A DNA stretch of 7,102 bases from Alphaproteobacteria bacterium. Lineage in GTDB: Bacteria; Pseudomonadota; Alphaproteobacteria; UBA828. Positions 1-6,120 of this stretch are shown piece after piece; position 1 is the stretch's first letter; every line of letters begins with the position of its first letter. Both the position numbers and the translations under genes were made by a program. The notes below the pieces were generated by a model. That model worked only from the letters and a program-made list of their open reading frames with translations, ran no database searches and was not told the origin of the DNA. The stretch covers positions 1 to 7,102 of the forward strand of contig JAPYQV010000139.1 in assembly GCA_029937205.1 (NCBI GenBank), read 5' to 3'.

Positions 1-751
1 CCATTCTGATACCATCACCCATGTTATGGCGCGTGCCGCGCACCTTGGCGAGGTCCCAACCAGGCCCGAGATATCGCGTGCGCATCTCGGTATTTGCTTC
101 AAAGCCGCCGCTCGCCAGCACCACGGCACCAGCGGCAATTTCGAGGGTCTCGCCGCCGCGCAGGGTGGCGCGCACACCGGATACCCGTCCGCTGTCTAGC
201 GTTAGTTCGCGCGCCCGTGCCTCGTAGACCACGCGCACGCCTGCCTTTGCCGCGCCGTCGAACAGCGCTTGCACCAAGCCGGGACCGCCGCCCCAGGTCT
301 CGACCGCGAGGCCGCCCCAAAATTTGAAACGGTCGCCCACTTTAAAAGCCTGGCGGCCATAACTCGGCTGGAAGCGCACGCCCTGGCCGCGCATCCACTT
401 GAGGGTATCGAAGCTGCGGCGGATAAGGATTTCGGCCAGATCGGGGTCGGCGCGGTATTGCGTGACGCGAGCCAAATCGTCGAAATAATCATCGAAGCCA
501 TAGCTGCCAAAATCCGTGCTGGCGATATTCTCGTCGCTGAGGTCGGGAATGAGCTTCTTCAGATCGTCCACACCGTCATAGGTGATGCGCATGGCGCCCG
601 CCGTATAGGCGGAATTGCCGCCGCGCTCGGCTTCGGGCGCCGCTTCCAGCACCACCACGTTGGCGCCGTTTTGCGCTGCCGCGAGGGCAGCGCAGAGAGC
701 AGCGTTGCCCGCCCCGACGATGGCGACGTCGGCTGTCAGCCGGTCGGCCAT
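1..751 (-). CDS. FAD-dependent dehydrogenase, TcuA-like (tricarballylate dehydrogenase family), partial
   Basis: N-terminal 250 residues of a flavoprotein that runs off the left edge. It opens with a Rossmann FAD-binding motif, GAGNAA at residues 13-18, with an acidic residue (E36) at the end of the second strand, where this fold contacts the FAD ribose. GGNS follows at 44-47 and RGTRHNMGDG lies near residues 238-247. This combination is typical of the fumarate reductase/succinate dehydrogenase flavoprotein superfamily and most like TcuA, which oxidises tricarballylate to cis-aconitate. The ATG at 751 lies 3 bp beyond the stop of the M20 amidohydrolase gene. An AGGGA overlaps that stop but sits almost on the ATG, so initiation probably depends on translational coupling. 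The substrate is uncertain, since this superfamily also holds 3-ketosteroid and fumarate enzymes. No TcuB-like partner is visible because the window ends. The family call is firm and the exact reaction is inference. Confidence 0.85.
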   Translation of the reverse strand, partial: MADRLTADVAIVGAGNAALCAALAAAQNGANVVVLEAAPEAERGGNSAYTAGAMRITYDGVDDLKKLIPDLSDENIASTDFGSYGFDDYFDDLARVTQYRADPDLAEILIRRSFDTLKWMRGQGVRFQPSYGRQAFKVGDRFKFWGGLAVETWGGGPGLVQALFDGAAKAGVRVVYEARARELTLDSGRVSGVRATLRGGETLEIAAGAVVLASGGFEANTEMRTRYLGPGWDLAKVRGTRHNMGDGIRM

Positions 752-754
752 TCC

Positions 755-2008
755 CTAGCGGTTGGCCAGCCCGACCAGACAGGCGGCGAGCACGCGCGCG
801 CCGGCGGCGAGGTCAGGGGCCGTGGCGTTCTCGGCCTCGTTGTGACTGAGGCCCTTCTCACATGGCACGAAAATCATCCCCGCGGGACAAAGTCCGGCGA
901 CATGCATGGCGTCATGCCCGGCGCCCGAGACCATTTCCATATGCGGCAGGTCAAGCGCTTGGGTTGCGCTCCGCACCAGGTCGATGACGCTCGGATCGAA
1001 GGTCACCGGCTCGGAATAGATAGTGCGCTCGACCGTGACGTCGCAGCCGCGTGCATTGGCTTGGCAAACGTCTTGAATGCGTCCGCCCAAATCGACGAAC
1101 GTCGCGAGATCGGGGTGGCGGAAATCGACGGTGAAAAGCACATGGCCGGGCACGGTGCTGGGTGCGCCGGGGCCGCATTCGAAACGCCCGACGGTAAAGC
1201 GCACCGTGTCGCTGTCATCGGCCATCAATTCTTCCAACGCCGCGACCATGGAGACGGCGGATTTGAGCGCGTCCTTACGGCCTTTGAGCGGCGCCGTGCC
1301 GGCATGGGCTTCCGAGCCGAAGACCTCAACACGGTACCAGGTGAGGCCCTGCACGCCCGACACCACGCCGATGGTGAGATTGTCGTTCTCGAGGCGCGGC
1401 CCTTGTTCGATATGGGCTTCGACATAGCCGGCCATGTCGAACGGCATGTTGCGCGCAGCCATGCCGGGGGTGGAGGCAAGAGTCTCGTGTAACGCGTCGG
1501 CCAATACGACCCCGTTGGGATCGATCGCGGCGAGCGCATCTTTGAGCGGATAATCGCTGGCGAACACGGCGGAGCCCATGGCGCCGGGCTGAAAGCGTCC
1601 GCCTTCCTCATTGCTCCACGCCACCACGTCTATGGGACGGCGCGTCTTTATGCCGGCGCGCTCGATCGCTTCCAGCGCCTCGAAGCCGCCGACCACGCCA
1701 TAGGCGCCGTCGAACTTGCCGCCCTTGGGCTGGCTGTCGAGATGGCTGCCGGTGACCGCCGGTGCCTCGTCGGAAGTGCCGGCCCGGCGCACATAGAGAT
1801 TGCCGATCTCGTCCGTGGACGTGGCGAAGCCGAACTCGCCGGCCCATTCGATGAGCAGTTTCCGCGCCGCGATATCCTCAGGCGAAAAAGCGGCGCGGTT
1901 AACGCCGCCCGCCGGCGTGGCGCCGAACTGCGCCATATCCATCATGCGGCGCCACAGGCGCGCTTCGTCGACCGCCGCTGCGGCGGCCTGTTGGTCTGCT
2001 GTGCTCAT
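755..2008 (-). CDS. M20-family Zn-dependent amidohydrolase (allantoate amidohydrolase / N-carbamoyl-L-amino-acid hydrolase type)
   Basis: A 417-residue cytosolic metallohydrolase, full length for the hydantoinase/carbamoylase amidase family, which cleaves N-carbamoyl or ureido bonds and releases ammonia and CO2. The expected binuclear Zn ligands are visible in order: H89 (GSHLDSQ), D100 (GGKFDGAYG), E135 with catalytic-base candidate E134 (WSNEEGGRF), H199 (EAHIEQGP) and H389 (GLSHNEAE). The inserted dimerisation domain runs from about residue 212 to 330 and includes GSEAHAGTAP (231-240), where H235 is the residue that normally reaches the partner active site. The ATG at 2008 has a good GAGGA ribosome site that overlaps the stop of the NTF2-like gene, 7 bp away. 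The family includes allantoate amidohydrolase, ureidoglycolate hydrolase, beta-ureidopropionase and L-carbamoylase, and these cannot be separated by eye. Two PuuE-like genes upstream make an allantoate-like or hydantoin-derived ureido acid the best guess. Confidence 0.93.
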   Translation of the reverse strand: MSTADQQAAAAAVDEARLWRRMMDMAQFGATPAGGVNRAAFSPEDIAARKLLIEWAGEFGFATSTDEIGNLYVRRAGTSDEAPAVTGSHLDSQPKGGKFDGAYGVVGGFEALEAIERAGIKTRRPIDVVAWSNEEGGRFQPGAMGSAVFASDYPLKDALAAIDPNGVVLADALHETLASTPGMAARNMPFDMAGYVEAHIEQGPRLENDNLTIGVVSGVQGLTWYRVEVFGSEAHAGTAPLKGRKDALKSAVSMVAALEELMADDSDTVRFTVGRFECGPGAPSTVPGHVLFTVDFRHPDLATFVDLGGRIQDVCQANARGCDVTVERTIYSEPVTFDPSVIDLVRSATQALDLPHMEMVSGAGHDAMHVAGLCPAGMIFVPCEKGLSHNEAENATAPDLAAGARVLAACLVGLANR

Positions 2009-2015
2009 TTTTTCC

Positions 2016-2453
2016 TCAGCTCGGCGAGGCGCCGTCGATACGGCCCATGAGCGGGCTCTGATGCCAATTGATCAATTTCCAGGTGTTGCCATGGTGATAC
2101 CAATTGGTGGTGAAACCCATGAAACGCTGGCGGAATCCGGCATCGACCGGCTTGCCGCGAAAGGTCGAAAAGCCGCTCACCTGGCCGGTGTGTTTGTGCC
2201 ACACCTTGACCTCGGTCTCGCGCGGGATCCATTTAAAATGCTCCCACAAAGCCGCATGGCCCGTGGTGCCGGCGTGGAAGCCTATATGATCGATGAATTC
2301 ATCCTTGGTCATGCGCCACGGATAATCCTCATCGAGAATTTCCGAGCGGGCGTCGAAGAAGGCGTAGAAGCCTTTGAGATCGCCCGCGTTGAGGGCGTTG
2401 GTCCAATCCTCAAACGCACTGTTTAGGCCAGTCTTCGTGGCGCTGTATGCCAT
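2016..2453 (-). CDS. NTF2/SnoaL-like small protein
   Basis: A 145-residue protein with the length and layout of the NTF2-like superfamily (SnoaL_3/DUF4440 type): an N-terminal helix (SAFEDWTNALNAGDLKGFY), a WRMTKDEFIDHIGFH segment after the first strands, then alternating strands ending in WKLINWHQSP (125-134), a typical end for this fold. It is rich in Trp and His (H56, H60, H72, H86, H88, H120, H121, H131), which could line the cone-shaped pocket. There is no signal peptide or membrane segment. The ATG at 2453 has GGGAG 8 bp upstream. Its stop lies 7 bp before the M20 amidohydrolase start and overlaps that gene's ribosome site, so the two are cotranscribed. NTF2-fold proteins act as isomerases, hydrolases, dehydratases or ligand-binding modules, so no reaction can be assigned. 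A helper enzyme acting on an unstable intermediate is a guess. Confidence 0.85.
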   Translation of the reverse strand: MAYSATKTGLNSAFEDWTNALNAGDLKGFYAFFDARSEILDEDYPWRMTKDEFIDHIGFHAGTTGHAALWEHFKWIPRETEVKVWHKHTGQVSGFSTFRGKPVDAGFRQRFMGFTTNWYHHGNTWKLINWHQSPLMGRIDGASPS

Positions 2454-2655
2454 GTCGTGTTCTCCCTAGTTAGTGTCCCTACGTTGAGAGTAACGACGCG
2501 TGTGCGCCAGGTCCATCATGCTGCTTGCGCTATTTTTTGGTTTGGTCCCTCAAGCGCCGGGCGAGCGCATCCGCGCGCTAGGCTTGGCACGCTTGCCGGA
2601 ATGCATGATGCATTCCGGAAGGGGGTGCCGTTGGGCGAAATCTTGATATATTCCC
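2454..2655. other. Intergenic gap splitting the catabolic cluster
   Basis: These 202 bp separate the downstream PuuE-like gene from the NTF2-like gene, whereas all other genes in the cluster are packed within 7 bp or overlap. No coding frame with a credible start was seen. The gap holds a perfect inverted repeat at 2596-2618 and a GGGAG ribosome site just before the NTF2-like start. No sigma-70-like -35/-10 pair convinced me, although a promoter or processing site for the three-gene left-hand half is likely here. Confidence 0.5.
2596..2618. repeat. Perfect 11-bp inverted repeat (operator-like palindrome or hairpin)
   Basis: CCGGAATGCAT, one G, then ATGCATTCCGG: both arms match exactly over 11 bp. 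As RNA it could fold to a 9-bp stem with a 5-nt loop. It starts about 37 bp beyond the stop of the downstream PuuE-like gene and lies about 143 bp before the NTF2-like start. Neither strand has a T-run after it, so it is not a classical intrinsic terminator. The near-zero spacer and perfect symmetry fit a dimeric repressor site, a transcript-stabilising hairpin or a dispersed palindromic repeat. Confidence 0.6.
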
Positions 2656-3576
2656 TCACGCGCCAGGCGCTTCATAAGGATGACGGCGGTGCCAATGTTC
2701 GGCGATCTCGCGGCGCCGGGCGAACCACACGCCGTCATGCTTGTGCACATGATCGAGAAAACGCAGCAGCGCGCCGGCCCGGCCCGGGCGGCCTATCAGG
2801 CGGTTATGCAGGCCGATGGTCATCATCTTGGGGTGGCTTTCACCTTCGCCATAAAGTGTGTCGAAACTGTCGCGCAGATAGGCGAAGAAATCGCCGGCGG
2901 TATAAACACCGCCGGTGGCGAAGCGGAGATCGTTATTGTTGCGGCTATAGGGCACCACCAGATGAGGCCGGCCGTGATCCGTATTCCAATACGGAAGATC
3001 GTCGCTATAACCGTCTGAATCGTAGAGGAAGCCGCCCTCCTCGACCACCAGACGCCGCGTGTTCACGCTGCGCCGCCCGCTGAACCAACCAACCGGGCGC
3101 GCGCCGGTTGTCTCGGCGATAGCATCGATGCACTGCTTGAGATGGGCGCGCTCGACTTCTTCCGAGACATCGCGGTAATCGATCCAGCGATAGCCATGCC
3201 CGGCCACCTCCCAGCCCGCCTCGACCATCGCCGCCGCCGCTTCCGGCGTGCGTTCGAGCGCCATGCCGACGCCATAGACGGTAACCGGCACATGGGCCTC
3301 GGTAAATATCCGCCTGAGGCGCCAGAAGCCGGCGCGTGCGCCATACTCAAACATGGACTCGGCATTGAAATCGCGCCCGCCGACCACCGGCACCGCCTCC
3401 ACCGCGCCGAGATCGCAGAGATAGCGCTCGGACTGGGCGTCGCCATGGAGAATGCAGCTCTCCGCCCCTTCCTCGTGATTGATGACGAAAGAGATGGCGA
3501 TACGTGCCCCGTTTGGCCAATCGGCGTGCGGCGGCTCAGGCCCGAAGCCCACCATGTCGCGCGGATAGTCGCTCAC
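2656..3576 (-). CDS. PuuE-like allantoinase (polysaccharide deacetylase fold), downstream paralog
   Basis: A 306-residue protein of the PuuE family, an allantoinase recruited from polysaccharide deacetylases that opens the hydantoin ring of allantoin to allantoate and is described as metal-independent. Family blocks seen: YPRDMVGFG (4-12), ILHGDAQSE (42-50), SMFEYGARAGFWR (74-86), VYGVGMALER (100-109), GHGYRWIDY (126-134), RRLVVEEGGFLYDSD (174-188), NNNDLRF (213-219), PKMMTIGLH (249-257) and IGRPGR (261-266). A GTG start at 3576 is chosen over a start 22 codons upstream: it matches where the family begins, has GGAG 8 bp upstream, and overlaps the previous gene's stop as GTGA, which implies translational coupling. 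Compared with its neighbour it has NHEEG for NYEEG, AGHG for ASHA, WFSGR for WYCGR and GLHNR for GLHCR. The differences sit in otherwise conserved blocks, so it may use a different cyclic ureide. It shares about 63% identity with the upstream paralog by hand count. Confidence 0.9.
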   Translation of the reverse strand: MSDYPRDMVGFGPEPPHADWPNGARIAISFVINHEEGAESCILHGDAQSERYLCDLGAVEAVPVVGGRDFNAESMFEYGARAGFWRLRRIFTEAHVPVTVYGVGMALERTPEAAAAMVEAGWEVAGHGYRWIDYRDVSEEVERAHLKQCIDAIAETTGARPVGWFSGRRSVNTRRLVVEEGGFLYDSDGYSDDLPYWNTDHGRPHLVVPYSRNNNDLRFATGGVYTAGDFFAYLRDSFDTLYGEGESHPKMMTIGLHNRLIGRPGRAGALLRFLDHVHKHDGVWFARRREIAEHWHRRHPYEAPGA

Positions 3577-4493
3577 GACTCTGTCTCCGGTGGGTACGTG
3601 GCGATCCAGTGCGCAGCGATATCTCGCCGCCGCGTGATCCACACATCGTCATGCGCCTGGACATGATCCAAAAAACGCGCCAGGCCGGCAATGCGCCCGG
3701 GCCGTCCGACCAAGCGGCAATGGAGGCCGACCGACATCATCTTCGGCGTCTCCGCACCCTCGGCATAGAGCAAGTCGAAGGCATCGCGCACATAATCGAA
3801 GAAATCTTCGCCGGTGAAGATGCCGTTGGTGGAGAAGCGCAGATCGTTGTTATCGAGGCTGTAGGGCAGGATCAGATGGGGCCGGCCATGCTCATAATTC
3901 CAATAGGGCAGATCGTCGGCATAAGAATCCGAATCGTAAAGAAAACCGCCTTCCTCGACCACAAGGCGCCGCGTATTGGCGCTCACCCGCCCGCAATACC
4001 AGCCGACCGGCCGCTCACCCACGGTGTTCTCAATCGCCGCAATGGCGCGCGCCATCTGTTCACGCTCCTCAGCCTCGGGCATCTTGGAGTAATCGGTCCA
4101 GCGGTAAGCGTGACTGGCCACTTCCCAACCCGCCGCCGCCATGGCCGCTGCCGCTTGCGGATTACGCTCCAGCGCCATGCCGACGCCATACACCGTGAGC
4201 GGCACCTGGCGCGATGTCACCAATCGGTGAATGCGCCAAAACCCGGCGCGCGAACCATACTCAAACATGGATTCGGTGTTATAGGCCCGCGCGCCGACCA
4301 GCGGCTCAATCTGCGCCGGCCCAATATCGGCCAAAAACTGCTCCGATCCCGCATCGCCATGCAAGATGGTGTTCTCGCCGCCCTCTTCATAGTTGAGCAC
4401 CAACGACAACGCCAGCCGTGCGCCGCCCGGCCAATTGGCTTGGGGCAAGGTGCGACCATAGCCCAAGAGGTCGCGCGGATAACCAGTTGCCAC
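3573..4493 (-). CDS. puuE: PuuE-like allantoinase (polysaccharide deacetylase fold), upstream paralog
   Basis: A 306-residue protein that looks like a standard PuuE allantoinase (allantoin to allantoate, cytosolic, purine catabolism). Blocks: YPRDLLGYGR (5-14), LNYEEGGEN (33-41), ILHGDAGSE (43-51), SMFEYGSRAGFWR (75-87), VYGVGMALER (101-110), SHAYRWTDY (127-135), GWYCGR (164-169), RRLVVEEGGFLYDSD (175-189), NNDLRFST (215-222), GLHCRL (256-261) and GRPGR (263-267). The canonical deacetylase TFDD metal motif is absent, as expected for PuuE. I prefer the GTG at 4493, which has AGGTG 6 bp upstream and gives the same length as the paralog. A GTG at 4502 (MSIVATG...) is the alternative. It is the first gene of the catabolic cluster, about 80 bp from the glycosyltransferase stop, with no clear terminator between. 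Other hydantoin-like substrates are possible. Confidence 0.9.
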   Translation of the reverse strand: MATGYPRDLLGYGRTLPQANWPGGARLALSLVLNYEEGGENTILHGDAGSEQFLADIGPAQIEPLVGARAYNTESMFEYGSRAGFWRIHRLVTSRQVPLTVYGVGMALERNPQAAAAMAAAGWEVASHAYRWTDYSKMPEAEEREQMARAIAAIENTVGERPVGWYCGRVSANTRRLVVEEGGFLYDSDSYADDLPYWNYEHGRPHLILPYSLDNNDLRFSTNGIFTGEDFFDYVRDAFDLLYAEGAETPKMMSVGLHCRLVGRPGRIAGLARFLDHVQAHDDVWITRRRDIAAHWIATYPPETES

Positions 4494-4572
4494 TATGGAC
4501 ACCTGCTCAATAATTGCGCCGAACAGAGTGTCAGAAGGTTACCGGGGAATCTCACGCTGCGATAGCGGTCAA

Positions 4573-5733
4573 TCAGCCGGCATCGTTCAGTTCAATTGAA
4601 TCGCTCTGTGGCGCGGGCCGTGAAACGGCCCTATAAAATTCGGTCGGCCAAGCGTAGTGGTGTGAAAAATTCTCGTTCAGCAACGCCTCCAAGAGGTACT
4701 GCGTGACGATGCGCTCATTGTATTCCCGGTGAACAAATTCATGGCCACGCTCGGCAATTTCCCGCCGCTCGCCGTCATTGCGGCTGAAATGCGCTACTTG
4801 ATCGATCAATTCATCGGTGCTCTCAAATTCAACCAGGCGGTCCCGGCCATATAATTCAGACAGATGAAATCCGCGCTCGGCGAAGGTCAAAAGTCCGTTG
4901 CCCATGAGCAGGGCGACCCGATCGGACGAATAGAGATAGGTCTCCGAGCCGTTTCCCTGCAGGAAGGGTGTCGGTTTGGCACTTAGATTTAGCCCCATTT
5001 TGGAGCGCGCGAGCACCGCCATAAATTGCCAACCCCAGACATGCGCGTCGCCCCGGCCAACGCCGAAAAACTCGCAGCTGAGCTCGGGCAAACTCTTCGA
5101 AATTGCTGCCGGTGCGGTTTCCCGCATGTCGCCCTGACGTGCCGAGCCGCAGGCAAAAAACATATCCGTGGCCAAATGCGATTGGGAATAGGACCGCCCT
5201 TTATCGATGCTCGCATCGACCGGATTTGGCAAATAATAGGCCCGTGTAGCACCGCTGCAGACGCTCGACAAAATGTCGCCGGAGGTTGTAACAAAAACAG
5301 CGTCACAGTGGCTTGCCAGGTTTCGAATTTTGGCGCGGCTATCGTTGGCGAATAGACCGTCAACCCGGTAGCAGGCAATTTTTACGCCGGGTAATTTTTG
5401 GCGGATCGCCTGCAAGGTTTCGGCATCTATCAAATCGGCATGGCCCAACAGCACCACGTCGGGCCGGAAATTTTCGGCGAAGCTGAGGAGCGCCTTGTTT
5501 GTGGCGCCGCGCCGGAACATCCGTGATCCGAAAAGACTCTTCCGTTTCGCCATTTCCCGGTCGTCGAAAAGCATGGTCAAGTGACCGTTGCGCGTCAGGC
5601 CGTTGTTCATGCGGGTCGGAACACCGTAATACCGCGCGCCGGCGTAGCGCTCCCCCAAATTCGAAACATGGAGAATTTTCAATCTTCTTATGGGGGTGAA
5701 GGTCAATACCTGGCTGTTCAACTTTTCGCTCAT
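4573..5733 (-). CDS. Glycosyltransferase, CgeB / Glyco_trans_1_2-like (GT-B fold)
   Basis: A 386-residue protein with the two-domain plan of GT-B glycosyltransferases. The N-terminal domain starts with a strand-turn motif, RLKILHVSNLG (17-27), followed by a Gly/Tyr-rich loop (RYAGARYYG). Strands at PDVVLLGHAD (91-100), VKIACYRVDG (117-126) and AVFVTTSGD (145-153) look Rossmann-like. The C-terminal domain carries the conserved block of the CgeB/YkvP-like Glyco_trans_1_2 family: MGLNLSAK (246-253), YLYSSDRVALLMGNGLLTF (266-284), then STDELIDQVAHF and EIAERGHEFV. There is no signal peptide or membrane span. ATG 5733 is preferred; a GTG at 5769 would add 12 residues but has a poor ribosome site, while GGA lies 7-8 bp before 5733. 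Sample lines here count 47-62% GC against 67-75% in the PuuE genes, which hints at separate origin. The sugar donor and acceptor are unknown, and no surface-polysaccharide neighbours are visible. Confidence 0.85.
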   Translation of the reverse strand: MSEKLNSQVLTFTPIRRLKILHVSNLGERYAGARYYGVPTRMNNGLTRNGHLTMLFDDREMAKRKSLFGSRMFRRGATNKALLSFAENFRPDVVLLGHADLIDAETLQAIRQKLPGVKIACYRVDGLFANDSRAKIRNLASHCDAVFVTTSGDILSSVCSGATRAYYLPNPVDASIDKGRSYSQSHLATDMFFACGSARQGDMRETAPAAISKSLPELSCEFFGVGRGDAHVWGWQFMAVLARSKMGLNLSAKPTPFLQGNGSETYLYSSDRVALLMGNGLLTFAERGFHLSELYGRDRLVEFESTDELIDQVAHFSRNDGERREIAERGHEFVHREYNERIVTQYLLEALLNENFSHHYAWPTEFYRAVSRPAPQSDSIELNDAG

Positions 5734-5776
5734 CTTAAATCCGTCTGTGGTTCGCCTCGACTGATACACTTGGCTC

Positions 5777-5798
5777 GGGTGCCGGTTGACCGGCGCCC
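5777..5798. repeat. Stem-loop in the glycosyltransferase leader
   Basis: Arms of 10 bases flank a central TG: a core of GCCGGT/ACCGGC pairs perfectly and is extended by three G-C pairs beyond one T/G mismatch. It lies 44 bp before the glycosyltransferase ATG. No T-run follows on either strand, so an intrinsic terminator is unlikely. It could be an operator or a leader hairpin that influences translation. Confidence 0.45.
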
Positions 5799-5907
5799 AG
5801 GATGGATTTCAGCAGTATGTCGATTTCAATCACGGATTGCCAAAGCTCCCTTATCGATGCCATTGACGGCTGATAATACCGGCATTGCGCCAAGCTCAGA
5901 TAATTTT

Positions 5908-5942
5908 GATATAATAAAGCGATGCCTAAAGCGCGCGATCAA
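5908..5942 (-). promoter_or_regulatory. Weak promoter-like sequence upstream of the glycosyltransferase
   Basis: On the minus strand TTGATC (5942-5937) and TATTAT (5916-5911) resemble -35 and -10 boxes but are 20 bp apart, longer than the usual 16-18. The surrounding 5901-5918 is the most AT-rich patch in the gap. The plus strand also shows TATAAT at 5910-5915 with TTGCGC 19 bp before it, so the direction is ambiguous. The site would sit about 175 bp before the glycosyltransferase start. Confidence 0.2.
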
Positions 5943-6051
5943 TAGATTGTGAACGCACGTAAATCGCCGCCATCAGACCGAGCCAGTTGGCGGCCTCATT
6001 GCCCAAGGCTGTGAATATCTGTGGGTTGCGATCGTCCGGGATTGGCCGAGG
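5926..6051 (-). pseudogene. Possible remnant of a coding region (42 codons)
   Basis: An open minus-strand frame between an upstream TAG (6052-6054) and a TAG at 5926. It reads like real protein in its middle and end: NPQIFTALGNEAANWLGLM, then AAIYVRSQSIDRAL. Third-position GC by hand is about 25 of 41 codons. There is no good start: only an internal ATG (14 codons before the end) and a TTG, neither with a ribosome site. I do not recognise the family. It could be the tail of a decayed gene, in line with the decayed transporter gene next to it, or chance. Confidence 0.2.
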
Positions 6052-6091
6052 CTATTGAAGATCCAGGACTTATCGTGTGATTTCGATGTTT

Positions 6092-6109
6092 GCTTTCGGT
6101 GACGAAAGC
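6092..6109. repeat. 7-bp perfect stem-loop after the transporter pseudogene
   Basis: GCTTTCG, loop GTGA, CGAAAGC. It starts 12 bp beyond the TAG at 6121, where the ancestral frame of the decayed substrate-binding protein ends. That placement fits a transcript-end hairpin, but no U-tract follows on the minus strand, so an intrinsic terminator is not demonstrated. On plus-strand RNA three further U-G wobbles could extend the stem. Confidence 0.4.
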
Positions 6110-6120
6110 GGGGAACTTGG

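Larger units (their letters stand above)
5734..6120. other. Gene-poor gap between glycosyltransferase and pseudogene
   Basis: About 390 bp without a gene I can support. It holds a strong stem-loop at 5777-5798, an AT-rich promoter-like patch near 5901-5918, a 42-codon minus-strand open frame that may be a coding remnant (5926-6051), and a 7-bp stem-loop at 6092-6109 just after the ancestral end of the decayed transporter gene. The plus-strand open frame that crosses its left part is antisense to the glycosyltransferase and is not supported. Confidence 0.5.

Noticed and set aside
269..1492. 407-codon plus-strand open frame
   Set aside because: It is antisense to the flavoprotein and M20 amidohydrolase genes, both of which carry clear family motifs; long antisense frames are expected in GC-rich coding DNA.
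3577..3642. N-terminal 22-residue extension of the downstream PuuE-like protein
   Set aside because: It would overlap the upstream gene by 70 bp, does not match the family start, and the GTG at 3576 has a better ribosome site with a GTGA overlap.
3504..4565. 353-codon plus-strand open frame opposite the PuuE genes
   Set aside because: It lies entirely antisense to two proteins with strong family similarity and reads as low-complexity His/Arg/Ala-rich sequence without a recognisable domain.
4503..4572. Promoter or terminator between the glycosyltransferase and the first PuuE-like gene
   Set aside because: TTGACC (minus strand, 4572-4567) has no -10 at 16-18 bp, CTGACA further on has only a poor -10 match, and the only hairpin is a 4-bp stem without a T-run.
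5734..5769. 12-residue extension of the glycosyltransferase from a GTG
   Set aside because: It has a weak ribosome site; the ATG at 5733 has GGA at suitable spacing.
5581..5952. 123-codon plus-strand open frame running into the gap
   Set aside because: Two-fifths of it is antisense to the glycosyltransferase N-terminus, and the rest shows no motif or ribosome site that would support it.
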